Notes: generated by a model from the letters alone, not told the origin. Counted from the stretch's first letter, positions 1 to 10,720 are shown. The stretch is 62,218 nt of DNA from Symsagittifera roscoffensis (GCF_963678635.1 NW_026971230.1:1-62218); one strand, 5' to 3'. Made by a program: numbers and translations.

Positions 1-547
1 AACCTATAAAATAGTCTCATAAATCAACCAAATTTTCTGAATTAACCACAAAGTTCCTAAACAAGTTTTGTAGCTTCAAACAATTCATCGGCACTCAATT
101 CAAAAAGACCTCACCCGAGTAGACCTAAGCCCAGCAGAGTGAAATGAAAGCCTTACACCGAATGTAACTAATAATCAATTGAGCTGCCAAAGAAGTGATA
201 AAGCTTAATATCATGAATTTTTTTAAAATTAAATAATGGGAATTTTTCATGTCAAACTTCTGAAAATCGAAAAAACCAAACAGGTCAATTTATTCTTTTT
301 GGATTTTTTTGTTTTTATTAAAATCATTCGGCGTATATGTTCACTGATTCAGGTATCTGTTGGGTCCTTTGCAGTGTTTCAGCTTTTACTTTTAGATGGT
401 TTCCATTGCATGGTGTTGAGGACCATTGGCTCAGTGGATATGCAGTCCTTTCAAAAACCACCAAATATCTTTTGAACGTGGCCGCTTAGACTCGAAAACA
501 AGGCGTAGCTTTTCGAAATATTAAAATTCTCAACAAACAACCTCGCA
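1..547. other. non-coding flank upstream of polymerase
   Basis: AT-rich sequence with no recognisable coding region, RNA gene or terminal inverted repeat. A Polinton would normally carry a long terminal inverted repeat and more genes beside its polymerase, but nothing of that kind is visible before the window edge. Confidence 0.4.
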
Positions 548-1569
548 ATGTCTACAAAAGTCGTACCCTGTAATCTCTGCAAAAAAACTGAGCGACCGGC
601 GAAGCCTCAAAAAAAACATCTAATGGCTGTTCACAAGATTGACCCTGTCAAAACTGACTACATTTGTGGTCACTGTGAACTAGAGGATAAGTCACTTCGT
701 GTCATTTGGGAACATGTGGTGGAGCGTCACAAATCAATCGATGAAACGGAAGAAAGAAGAATTTGTCTCTACGACATGAATGTGTTCCAAAATGATCGCG
801 CATATGCTGCGCACATGCGAAACGAACACGGTCTGCCAGCATGGGATGTGAGCCGAGAAATCCTCACTTCATTACAGCCTGAGACAGCTTTTGATGGAGC
901 AGTCAGGACATACGATATAGTGCCGATGGAAACGGAAGTGGACCTACTAGCGCTATTCGTGACCAAGAGAGACGAAATCGAAGAGCTGATACTTCAAAAT
1001 ACTATGTGTGAGCCTCAGAAAGCTCAATTGTCGGCAGAAGTAACTCTTGAAAAAGAAAAAGCAGATGGCATAGAAGAAGTAATAACCATCTTCGCCAATT
1101 GCAAAATGCTTGCTGTAGACGTTCAAGGATGGACCCAGGACCAATTCTATGATTGCGTAGACCAAATATTGTCTAATGTCCATCAATATGCGTCTCATGG
1201 TAGCGGCTGGAGAATCCGCAGGATTGATAAGATTGTCCTACAAATGGTGAAGTCTGCACCGATCAGGGGTTCATCGTACTTGCCACTACCAGCCGATCTA
1301 CTAAAACTCAAACGATTCTTGTTGAATATTCGCAATTATGAAGACGATAGATGCTTTGAGTACTGCTTCGTTGTTGAGTATCATCGGCAGAACAATATCC
1401 CGCTTACTCTTCGTACGATGCAGAGTAAAGAGGAGGAGAAAGCGAGCTTCTATGATTATCGCAGAAACTCAAGAGCGCACGAGCCAACTGGTGATTTTGT
1501 GTACCCAATGGGACTACCGGCTATTGCACGCTTCGAAATTTTGAATGAAGTGCAAGTGAATGTCTTCAG

Positions 1570-1725
1570 GTTAGTTGCAGTTTTAATCAAATCTTTTTTT
1601 TTATTTGGTGTGAAGCTGTATCTAAGCAAATCAGAACAAATGGTTGGTTGCACATTCGTTGAAGAATTCTTATTATGATGACATTAAAAATTAGTATAAC
1701 AAAATCATTCAAAATTTTTCTCTAG
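1570..1725 (+). other. intron 1 of the DNA polymerase
   Basis: The donor is CAG|GTTAGT and the acceptor is a pyrimidine-rich TTTTTCTCTAG|G. Removing it joins VNVF to an Arg codon split by the intron (AG/G), followed by YNEK, which continues the conserved family sequence. Left in, the frame runs into non-conserved sequence and a stop at 1676. Confidence 0.8.
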
Positions 1726-4301
1726 GTACAATGAAAAGACTCTTCTACCCTTGAGAGTGTCAAAATATCAGACTAATTTTGTTGTGGATTTGCTACTTCT
1801 AAACGATATGGGCACGCAAGACTACGTCGTGATAAAAGACCTGAACAAGCTAGTGAGCAAAATGCAAAAAAGAAAACTGAGATTGAGAAACATGCTGTGC
1901 CGAAATTGCTTCCACCGATGTTCATCTGAGGAACGACTTGAGCGCCACCGGTTAATCTGCATGGGGAACGAACCAGCAATCGTTACCATGCCAAATGTTG
2001 ACAAGAGCAGTGTAGGCTTCCAAAATATCGGTGCTCGAAGCTATAGCCCATTCGCGGTTTACTTTGATTTGGAGTCTGTGCTGGAGAAGGTGAAGACAGT
2101 GAGAAATAATCCTACCTGCTCGAGCACAACCGTGATTGAAAAACATAAGCCCAATAATTTTTGCCTTGTCGTTGTGGAAGCTAGAAACCCGAAACCAGCG
2201 TTTTTTCATTTCATCGAGGAGTGGACGCCATGACTAAATTCGTTCAAATGCTGGAAGTATTGGCTTGTGACTTTCTTAATAAAAAACGACGATACCCGAA
2301 CTACCTCGGAAGCACCACTATTCTTGAAGACAGTGACAAATGCTGGATTTGCGAAGAGGAATTCTCGGAAACTAACGCGAAAGTTTTAGACCATAATCAT
2401 TTCGATGGATCATTCCTCGGATGGGCTCACAACAGATGCAACTTCCTGAGACGTACCATACAATTCACCCCTGTCTTTGCCCACAATCTCCAGAATTATG
2501 ATTTGCACCATGTACTGAAGAGTCTGCAAGATACCAATACCAAAAACACCTTTTCGGTCATTCCACTCAATGACGAAAAATTTATTTCACTTACAATGAA
2601 AGTGTGGATTAGATCGTACACTAACGAAAAAGGAAATGTCTATAATGTCTACGAAGAAATCCGTTTTGTGGACAGTTGTAAATTTATGAACAGCTCACTC
2701 GATGAGCTAGCTCGAAATCTACCCGTGGAAAAGTTCATATATCTCAATAACCACTTTGCTACCCGACCGGAAGAAGATAAAGCATTGATTCGACAAAAAG
2801 GTTACTTCCCCTACTCGTATGTTGACAGCCATGCAAGATAAACAGAAGATGGACTATCTGCACGCGACAAGTGGACCAATACGCTGCAAGGAGGTGTTGT
2901 TAGTGTCAGTGAAAAAGAATATCAACATGCATGGTTAGTGTACACTCGTTTCGGTTGTCAGACTTTGGGCGAATACAGCGATTTGTATCTAACGACTGAT
3001 ACCTTGATTCTTGCATGCTTTTTTGAAGAGTTTAGACGAGTGTGTTATGAAACATATAAGCTAGATTGTGCTCAATATTTCACGGTTACAAATCTCTCAG
3101 GGGATGCATTTTTGCGAACATGCAAGGCTGACCTTTATTTGCTCATTAATAGGGAGCACTTGGATATGGCAGAAAACCTTTATCAGGGGGGGCATTGCTA
3201 GTGTGTTTGAAAAAAGACTTGTTTCCGCCAACAATAAATTTGTGAAAAATTACGACCCTAAACAGCCTAACACTTTCCTCTTCATGATAGACGCGAACAA
3301 TTTATATGGCGGGATTATGGAAAAACTTCCACTTCCACTTAACTCATTCGAGTTTAATGACCAAGCAACTATAGCCGAAATTCTCAACACGAGCAGAGAA
3401 TCCGAAATTGGATACATTTTGGACGTCGATCTTTTATACCCCGATCATTTGCACAATGCACATTCGGATTACCCACTCGCCCTAACAAAAGAAGTTGTGT
3501 CCAAAATGTGGTTCAGTGAGCTTCAATTGGACATGTTGAAAAAAATGAACATTTCGAATAAAGTGGGCACTACGCCAAAGCTCATACAAAACTTCTTTCC
3601 AAAGAAAAACTATACTGTACACTACCTAACACTTCAGCTCTATGTCAAACTTGGTTTGAAAATTGAAAAAGTAAATCGAGTACTGCAGTTTAGACAAGAA
3701 AAATTTATTGCACCATATGTTCAGTTGAACACTGAGCTCCGAAAAAAAGCTACTACCAAGTTTGAACAAGATTTCTTCAAGCAAATAATAAATAGTGCGT
3801 ATGGAAAATTCTGCGAATCAAAAAGGAATCGATTTATTGTAGATATTGTTCGCAATGCCGAAGAACTGCAAAATTTATCAATGAAAAAAGATTTAGCAGT
3901 ATAAAAATTATTGATCAACACTTGGTATCTGTAGCCTCAAAACCTGTGAACATTAAATGGGATAAGCCCACAATTGTTGGTGCAACGATACTAGATTTGG
4001 CAAAACGTTACATGTTCCAGTTCCATTACAACATAATCAAGAGAAAAAAATGACGCAACTTTTTTATATTCGGACACTGATTCGTTCCTGTATGAAATCC
4101 GCGGCAAAGATCTCTACAATGAAATTGAGAAAAACCATGAACTGCGAAATCATTTTGACTTTTCAAATCTACCAGCCACCCACCCCCTCTACACCAACGA
4201 GAATTTGCGCGTTAACCTCAAATTCAAAGACGAGTTTGCTGGGGAGATCATACAGGAGTACGTCGGACTAAAACCCAAACTGTACAGCATTATTTCTTCC
4301 A

Positions 4302-4479
4302 GTAAGTTTCTTTTTCTTTTCTTTTACCATTTTGCAATTACCATTTTAGAAAAGGGCAACAAAAACAAATCAAAAGATTATGTAGTGAGGGGTGGGGGAG
4401 GGGGAAGGGAGGTATTTATGTGGAAAAGGGAAAAAAACTGTTGAAAATTTAAAGTAAATCGATTGTATTTTTGTTTCAG
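4302..4479 (+). other. intron 2 of the DNA polymerase
   Basis: The donor is GTAAGT and the acceptor TTGTTTCAG. Splicing joins KLYSIISS to TMDKKSAKGI, the conserved palm/thumb transition of this polymerase family. The intron contains a G-rich run at 4389-4410. Confidence 0.8.
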
Positions 4480-5149
4480 CTATGGATAAAAAAAGCGCGA
4501 AGGGGATTGCAAAACATGCAAAAAAGGAGCTAACCCATAATAAATACAAAAAAACTTTGACTTCTGTTCACTGGTCCGGTCAGAAAATGTGAGGATAAAT
4601 TCCTGTAATCACAATTTACAAACCATAATAACGAACAAAATTTCCCTGAGCGCATTTGACAATAAGCACTATATACATGCAGACAGAGTAACTACTAGTC
4701 CTTTCGGACATAAACGTTTGCGTGAGGATATGTTCATAAGAGAAATTGGGCGCACCATGGACTGGGGCGAATACGACGTAGACGACGCCGTGGTCCCCAC
4801 TCCCACCGATAACGGAAGTGGGGAGGATTTGGCTGAAGCTATAGAAGCGCAGGGCGGGTATTACGTGGATATTTTTACTCCACCAGATATGGGGTTCAAC
4901 CAACCCACATACACTGATCAAGAGCTAGAACAGGATTTGGTAGATTTCGACCAGCTAAGTGGGCAAAATGAGTCAGAACCAGCAGCGTACAACTGCCCCT
5001 ATTCGGACATTGAAGCAGAAAACGAGCGGGAAGAAATTAGACCACCTAAACGGCGGTGCTTAAATCGACGTGCTATTATATTAGACGATTCTGACTAACT
5101 AAGTTCTGATTATGAATGTAGATGATTAGCTTTATAGTACTTTTCATTC

Positions 5150-5160
5150 AGGAAATAAAG
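5150..5160 (+). promoter_or_regulatory. polyadenylation signal candidate
   Basis: An AATAAA hexamer lies about 55 bases after the polymerase stop codon, where a cleavage signal would be expected. Confidence 0.45.
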
Positions 5161-5402
5161 CTTTTCAAAATTGTTCTTTTGACCGAAAAGTGAAATAATC
5201 AACAACTCTAATCGTGAGGGGGAGGGGGGTATTCAACACAACAATATAAACTTACCAATATCACAGCATTTTATTTAATTCCAGACGTGGCGACAAAGAT
5301 TACAAAATAATCCACAATATAATGCGCGCAGTAAAGTTTGAACTGTCAAAGTCAAAGGGAAAGCATGCACCAACCAAAACTTAATTCCATTCCCGCTTCC
5401 AT

Positions 5403-5563
5403 AAAGTGGCTGGAAAATTACCAATTTTAACCCCCCTTAAAACATGCGTGCCCGAAAAAGTAGGGGCTTTAACCCCTTTGGGGGTTAAAAGTGGTAAGTA
5501 CAACGGCACACCGAAAAAAAGGGGGGGGGGGGGTTAAAAGTGGTCATTTTCCTAGCCACTTTT
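5403..5563. mobile_element. short MITE-like inverted repeat element
   Basis: About 160 bp bounded by imperfect inverted repeats. The left end begins AAAGTGGCTGGAAAAT and the right end, reverse-complemented, reads AAAGTGGCTAGGAAAAT. In both arms a TTTTAACCCC run follows. The centre has a second C/G-rich inverted repeat (CCCCTTTGGGG). I cannot define a target duplication. Long G runs make the exact length uncertain. Confidence 0.55.
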
Positions 5564-6565
5564 ACTATACTACTTTCAATGAATATTCTGAAAAAAAAAC
5601 AGCGAATAATCAATTTTTGTAGAACACAAAGAGGTCGCAACGCTTTGTAGCTCGAGCAACCAAAAATAAGTAATCTTCACGGCTTAAGAGACCTAAAATT
5701 TGAGTCAGAATAAGTAAACAGAAAATAACTATGTCCGTATTGCACTAATTTGACAATTACCATTTATTTTTTTATAATTTTGGTTTTTAATTACTCATTA
5801 TGGTTTGAAAACCTAATTTGTAATCAACATTTATTCATTAACATTTACACCACTGAGTCTTAATTTCATCAGTTCAGAATCTTTATACGCGAAAAATTAT
5901 TTAATTGGTCAAAACTTAATAGCAGCCAGCAACTGGGAAACATATTTACGGTGATCATTAAATTGATCGATGGATCGATCAATTTCTAGCTAAGGTGTGT
6001 TTTCTGCAACCAAAACTTTATTTGGAATTTTGTCGATCGTCGGCTTATCTTTAACTTATAAAAAAGAACTTGAACTAGGGATGGTCTACATTTCGCAAGC
6101 TTGACCGACCTTACACGAGATATTTATACCCATTGCGTGCAGTTCAATAAAAAGTGTTGAATCTATTTGTGAAGAACTGGTATCGAGTGTTTTTTCTTTA
6201 AATCAAGAAAAACAGATAACACCTTTTCTAAATGGAAAGGCACATTTTTTCTGTTAATTTGGCGATCCCATCAACAGTGCTATGTTTCGTTCTCTATCCA
6301 AAACTTTTCAAACTAATGAAACTGTATTGCACTAAGTAACCAAAAAATTGATTGAAGAGTGCCCTTTGAAAACATTTCCTATAATATAGAAAACCACTGC
6401 CCTGTAATTATTCATATCTGGCTTAGTTCCGATCTTGTGAGACAAGATAACGTTAACTTCGGCAAGTTCAGTTAAAAACATAAATTTTTTCATAATAACC
6501 TTTTCAGGATTGTTAAACCTGGTATAATCGAGTACGCGCTAGAGCTTGAAATGTTGTAACATCAA
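5564..6565. other. AT-rich spacer
   Basis: No coding frame, RNA gene or clear repeat stands out. It contains ordinary homopolymer runs and short palindromes such as GATCGATGGATCGATC near 5960. Confidence 0.35.
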
Positions 6566-6845
6566 TCATCTAGCCTGCGAAGTTTTAGATTTCAGCGAAT
6601 TTTGTAGTTGGATTTTTTTAGTCGCTAGTTTCAGATATACTGAGAATCTAGGCTCCTTGCTATAATTTCTAACGAAAGTGACATAATACTTGGCAATATT
6701 TTCTGTGCAATTATTTGGCAAAAATTTCTGCGCATAGATATCGTTAAAATCATTTGCTTTTGTATTCGAGTCAGTGAACTTTTTATCGTTTTTCGCTATG
6801 CCATCACTGACTGTGCTACTGTTTGATTTCAAACATTTAAAAAAA
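6566..6845 (-). pseudogene. unrecognised ORF fragment, copy 1 of a local duplication
   Basis: The frame encodes an N-terminal Ser/Asp/Lys-rich stretch (KSNSSTVSDGIAKNDKKF) and then a basic C-terminal part. A second diverged copy of the first 35 codons lies at about 7020-7135 (KRDSGSASDDTAENVEKK), so the two derive from one sequence. I do not recognise the product. The second copy stops early, and neither has a good start context, so decayed exons or transposon fragments are the likeliest reading. Confidence 0.35.
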
Positions 6846-7019
6846 ATACGAACGACGGAGAATTAGCAATTTTTTTTAAATGAACCAATACATTGATAAT
6901 AGTTGAAATGCAGTAGACTATTCTGAGAAGGTTTTTTCCTTTTAAAAGTAAATAAAAAAATTCTTCGAATATTCATTTTAAAAAAAACAAAGTGTGTGCA
7001 TTGAGGCAACACTGAGTCA

Positions 7020-7135
7020 GCTCATCAATTACGCATAGATCTTTTTGAATTTTTTTGTATCTGAGTCAGTCTTCTTTTCAACGTTTTCCGCTGTATCATC
7101 ACTTGCTGAACCACTGTCTCGTTTCATCCCCAGCA
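7020..7135 (-). pseudogene. unrecognised ORF fragment, copy 2 of a local duplication
   Basis: On the minus strand this encodes a short acidic/lysine-rich peptide similar in order and spacing to the fragment at 6566-6845, ending in IYA followed by a stop. The two copies are about 295 bases apart. Function unknown. Confidence 0.3.
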
Positions 7136-7191
7136 GTATTTTAGGCAATTTATGCGTCTGCAGTCACCAAAAATGCTATATTTTCGGCTTT

Positions 7192-7730
7192 TTGTTCCGA
7201 CTTTTGATACGAAAGTAACGGAATAATTGTGCTCGGGGTGGTTTTTTTTTCTTCAGACAAATTTCGACTTTTTAATTAGCCATTTTTTACGGAATTTGTT
7301 TATATCATTCGAAAGGTATTGTTGTCCTGAGCTCAAATTTGAAAAGATTTTTTACCTGCGATCATTTTTATTTTTCGTAAAGTTACGGGGGTTAAAAGAT
7401 TGCCATTTTGGTCAATTTGGGACAATTAACGCGCGATATATTTCGCGCTATTAACGCGTAAGCGGAGAATTAATCCGTCTTATAAATCGTTCCAAATTGG
7501 TTGAAAGAAGCTTATTTGCCATAATTGATTTGTTACAACGAGCGAAATCTATCCTTTTGTACTTTATATGGCGTGTGGGGGGATGATTATCATTAAACAT
7601 TTCAAATTTTTGAGAAAAAAAGTTTTCGTTTTGCTTTATTTGATTTAATTTTATAATATTATCACTGCTCCATAAACCTTAAAAGGCACTTGGAACGTTC
7701 AGAACTCCACCCTTATACGAGCACTCTTGT
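7192..7730 (+). mobile_element. Helentron-like non-autonomous element, copy A
   Basis: It begins TTGTTCCGACTTTTGATACG and ends CGAGCACTCTTGT. The body has the family landmarks: GTGCTCGGGGTGG close to the start, a CGCG-rich segment (AACGCGCGATATATTTCGCG) near 7428, and an inverted match to the start just inside the 3' end (CTTGGAAC for GTCGGAAC). The 3' hairpin is degraded in this copy. It does not code; short ORFs in it arise by chance. See copy B for the best-preserved ends. Confidence 0.7.
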
Positions 7731-7734
7731 TTTT

Positions 7735-7943
7735 TTATTTTTTCAATCAAACCAATACTTTGATGAATGTAGACTTTCAGTGGAACATTGTGAAAATGTT
7801 GTTTCCTTTTTAAAGATGAAACATTTTTTCGAATTAGAAAAACTAAAAGTTGCGTGATTTTTGGACAACATTGAGTAAGCTCTTCCATTCCGTGTGACAA
7901 ACTAGAATTTAAACACAAAAGGCTCAACTGCAGCTCTAAGTTA
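7735..7943. repeat. diverged copy of the segment at about 6870-7030
   Basis: The stretch from CAAACCAATACTTTGATGA through TTGAGTAAGCTC parallels the stretch from GAACCAATACATTGATAAT through ACTGAGTCAGCTC upstream of copy A. It is part of the same local duplication as the two ORF fragments, now separated by the Helentron-like insertion. Confidence 0.45.
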
Positions 7944-8472
7944 TTGTTCCGACTTTCGATACGAAAGTAACGGAATATTTGTGCTCGGGGTGGGTTTTTT
8001 TTCTTCAGACAAATTTCGACTTTTTAACTAGCCATTTTAGACGGAAATTTTTTATATCATTCGAAAATTATTGTTGTCCAGAGCTTGAATTTGAAAAGAT
8101 ATTTCACCTGGAATCATTTTTTGTAAAGTTATGGGGGTTGAAAGGTTGCCATTTTGGCCAATTTGGGACAATTAACGCGCGATAAATTTCGCGCTTTTAA
8201 CGCGTAAGCGAGGTTTAATCCGTCAAATAAATTGTTCCAAATTGGTTCAGGGAAGCTTTTATGCCATAATTGATTTGTTAATAGCCGCAAAATCCATCAC
8301 TTGTACTTAATATGATGTGTGGGGGGATGTTTTTACATAAAATCTCAAATTTTTTCCAAAATTTTTAAAAGTTTTTTCTATTACATTGAAATTTTGCATG
8401 TTATTAATGCTCCATAGACCTCAAAAGGCAGTCGGAACCTTCAGGGCTTCGCCCTGATACGGGCGGTCTTGT
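7944..8472 (+). mobile_element. Helentron-like non-autonomous element, copy B (best-preserved ends)
   Basis: The 5' end carries GTTCCGAC (7946-7953), immediately followed by a 7-bp-stem hairpin ACTTTCG-ATA-CGAAAGT (7952-7968). Near the 3' end the inverse of the first motif, GTCGGAAC (8431-8438), is followed by a second hairpin TCAGGGC-TTC-GCCCTGA (8441-8457) and the terminus GATACGGGCGGTCTTGT. The inverted repeat is therefore at the very 5' end but about 35 bases inside the 3' end, and a hairpin follows it. That arrangement matches the asymmetric inverted repeats described for Helentron/Helitron2 elements and their short derivatives. No coding region; mobilisation would need an autonomous partner, which is not in the window. 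Confidence 0.75.
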
Positions 8473-8739
8473 TAGTTTTTAATGTAGTTTTTATCGGAAA
8501 GTTGGTGGCAAAAATAGATTGTTTGAAAGCAATAATTCTATGACTAGGGTTCAATTAAGATTCTACCAAATGGAAAAAGAAAACTCATAGAGTTATAAAA
8601 AAAAGTAAATTAGTTTTCTTCAGAGTAAGCAGGGTTAATGTTAAATGAATGAATTTAAATGTTTTTTTTTCTTCAGTTGTATTTAAGCGCTTTGTTCATA
8701 AGTCAAAAGTCGTATCATACATATTTTCCGTCATCTTAT
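8473..8739. other. AT-rich spacer
   Basis: No gene or repeat recognised. It forms the 3' flank of the acidic-tail exon candidate on the minus strand; no AATAAA is seen for it. Confidence 0.3.
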
Positions 8740-8912
8740 TTAGGCTGTTTTTCGACTGTGGGCTCGATGTTAGTGGCCGTTGACTCTTTTTCATCTTCTT
8801 GTCCAATGGGGGGATGTTCAGAACCAGGTTGATTTACGAACACTCCGTAAGGTGTTGTAGGGGTCATTTCAACTTCCTCATCTTCTTCCCCTATAGGAAT
8901 AAATTGCCCCTA
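8740..8912 (-). CDS. possible 3'-terminal coding exon with acidic tail
   Basis: The minus strand carries a clean frame ending in TAA near 8740, with a strongly biased composition: IGEEDEEVEMTPTTPYGV, then a Pro/Glu/Thr-rich tail ending TVEKQPK. Its base composition is more GC-rich than the flanks and its codons look protein-like. It could be the end of a membrane protein's cytoplasmic tail, but no upstream exon was found and the family is not recognised. The beginning overlaps a small direct duplication (CAATTTATTCC...GAAGTTGAAAT occurs twice in 8885-8945), which may have disrupted an original splice site. A chance ORF cannot be excluded. Confidence 0.35.
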
Positions 8913-9206
8913 TTTCAACTTCCCCCTATGGAATAAATTGCTTTCGAAAATTAATCGATGGAATGATTAATGAATTAGTCCGAATGCCAATACATTTGTC
9001 GAAACTAAAAAAAACTATGAAATATTTCATTTTCAAAAGATTTTATTTCTTAATAAATGAATCGATAGTCATCTTTGTACATGTATAGGTTGCCATAAAT
9101 AGATAGATAGACGATAGTTAGATAGTTCTGGTCAAGGCCAATTTAGTTCTAAATATTACAGAATCAGTGCTGCTCCAGCGCTGCACACAGAAAAATCAGC
9201 GATGCA

Positions 9207-9330
9207 CAGGGGCGGATCTACGACTTTCTCGAGAGGGGATAGAATTTTCAAAAAAAATGGATAAATTAATGACGACTTTTTAGGTTGACCAAATTGATTT
9301 TTTGAGCTTAGCAAATAGGATCCTATGTTA
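9207..9330. mobile_element. 5' end of a hAT-MITE-like element, other end missing
   Basis: The sequence CAGGGGCGGATCTACGACTT, then CTCGAGAGGGG and TTTTAGGTTGACCAAATTGA, resembles the left part of the element at 60376-60811 (CAGGCGCGAATCTACGAGTT and following). No matching right end (TCCGC..CTG) is visible before 9894, so this looks truncated. Confidence 0.45.
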
Positions 9331-9893
9331 AAACGATTATGGAAAAAAGATTACTAACTCCTTGTGACACTTACTCTGAGAACCTTCAAGTTAGTTTTCT
9401 ATTTGACTCGTTGAGGTACATGAACAAAGTTTTCCAGTCAAAACTATGCAAGTATATTTTCAAAAATAAAAAATTTAAAAGTTAAACTTAATGTCATAAA
9501 TGAACTAAATAAAAAAAAACTAAGTACGAAAAGAATATATATCTGCGGAGACTATCACATACTCGTTTCAATTAAATAGATAATTTAGTTTTGTCGGACC
9601 AAGAAATTGGGGAGGAACTTTGTTTTTGGGTGTGTATTAGTTCTTGTTTCCCACGAAAAATCAGGCAACACGAATAATAATTAGAATGAGTCGCATGTTA
9701 CATCATACCAAAACTTTTTCTGTCGTGTTTGAAAAAATAAAAAAAAACGTTCAATTTTTTTTTCCAAAATGAGAAAAAAATCAGTTTGAAAATTTTGCGT
9801 AGATCAGAGCGAATAAAGCGAGTTTTTGCTAGTCTTTTTTGAGGAACACTGTTCTCAAAAAACTTAATTTATTAGTTTTATTGAAAACAGGGA

Positions 9894-10262
9894 TGAGTTA
9901 TGTACTAGTGACTGTGCTCTCAGAGTAATTTCAGATAAGGTACACCGTCTGCTCGTCACGCTATCTTATTTTCGGCCGGAAAGATTCGTGCAACTTCTTA
10001 GTCTAATACCGATCTTAATCTTACTCTTATGTCTCTTAGTCTCAAAAGATCTAGTGTATACCGGTTTATGCGAGTTAGTTGCCATAAAGAAAACAACTGT
10101 ATTCTAAGTTTTATTCAATTTGTTCTGGTGCTGAAACTACAAGTAGTTTCAGCACTTACAAATAAGTGTAAATGTTAGAGATGGAGTAGTTATAAATAAT
10201 TTATAGTGATATTCTATCATAAATATAATTGGTCAATAAATGCTAGTTTAGAACTCGTTCCA
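9894..10262 (-). repeat. 3' LTR of the giant retroelement
   Basis: On the minus strand it begins TGGAACGAGTTCTA and ends TAACTCA, so it is bounded by TG...CA. Moving 5' to 3' on that strand there is a TATA-like TATAAATTATTTATA (about 10190-10205), a 13-bp hairpin (10128-10155) and AATAAA (about 10110-10115), in the order expected for U3, R and U5. The match with 28550-28923 covers nearly the full length with scattered differences. A short purine stretch (GGATGGG) precedes it and may be the polypurine tract. Confidence 0.85.
10128..10155 (-). promoter_or_regulatory. perfect 13-bp hairpin in the LTR
   Basis: GTGCTGAAACTAC and GTAGTTTCAGCAC are exact complements separated by AA. The same site in the other LTR (about 28780-28805) keeps the left arm but has changes in the right arm. 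It lies between the TATA-like box and AATAAA, so it could form near the 5' end of the transcript or near the poly(A) site. Confidence 0.6.
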
Positions 10263-10720
10263 CCCATCCGAAGTTTAGTGAGTTTTTAGTTTTTAATTGT
10301 TTGATGGAATGAAGGACGGGTGCTGTAGTTTCTTTTTGAAGTTGCGAGCGTTGACTTCTTGGAGAAAGGGGAAGTGTGGTTGTTTGTGTTTGACGGAGGA
10401 AGATTGTTATGTTCGTGTTTCTAGATGGATCTCGTTGATCGTGGTAGTCTTTAGGTGATTGTGTCAAGACTTCTGATCGGTGCAATGATATATCGATTTT
10501 GTTAAGTTTAGAGCGAGACTACGTGCAGGGTGAAGTTTGAATCTCCGTGTAAACTGCCAAGTGACTAGGATTGGTACGTGTGGTCAACATCGAGATCGCC
10601 ATTGGTCTGGTTCAATGATTTTCCTTTGCTGCGATGTTGAGTCCATACTTTAAATCCTTTGAGGGTAGTGACTTTAGGCAGCAAGTCGAATAGATTTGCC
10701 ATTCTAAAGTTGGAATGCGA
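10248..10720 (-). pseudogene. retroelement ORF next to the 3' LTR, basic and Gln/Ser/Arg-rich
   Basis: An apparent start (MANLFDLLPKVTTLKG) lies near 10700. After a frame change near 10585 the reading continues through a Ser/Arg/Gln/Thr-rich basic stretch (PLSPRSQRSQLQKETT) and ends inside the LTR at about 10246. It does not resemble gag, pol or env. A small basic accessory protein or a fragment of one is possible; chance is also possible because at least one stop interrupts it. Confidence 0.3.

Larger units (their letters stand above)
548..5098 (+). pseudogene. protein-primed family B DNA polymerase (Polinton/adintovirus-like), broken, with two apparent introns
   Basis: The translation matches the DNA_pol_B_2 type found in Polinton/Maverick elements and related animal DNA viruses. 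The exons start with two C2H2-like fingers (CNLC and CGHC, residues about 8-60), followed by the conserved GSSYLPLP region and a third Cys/His cluster near 1905-1960. Exo I is seen as FDLE (about 2060), a CxxC/DHNH zinc site near 2340-2440, Exo II as HNLQNYD (about 2488) and Exo III as YSDLYLTTD (about 2975). Pol motifs are DANNLYGG (about 3290), NSAYGK (about 3790) and YSDTDS (4067-4084). Two GT-AG introns restore conserved sequence: 1570-1725 and 4302-4479. The reading frame is broken near 2201-2206, 3186-3192, 3884-3900, 4044-4050 and 4584-4589, and by a stop at 2839-2841. The acidic tail ends at 5098, with AATAAA about 55 bases later. Integrase, ATPase, protease and capsid genes are not seen nearby, so this is an isolated remnant or a badly sequenced copy. 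Confidence 0.88.
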
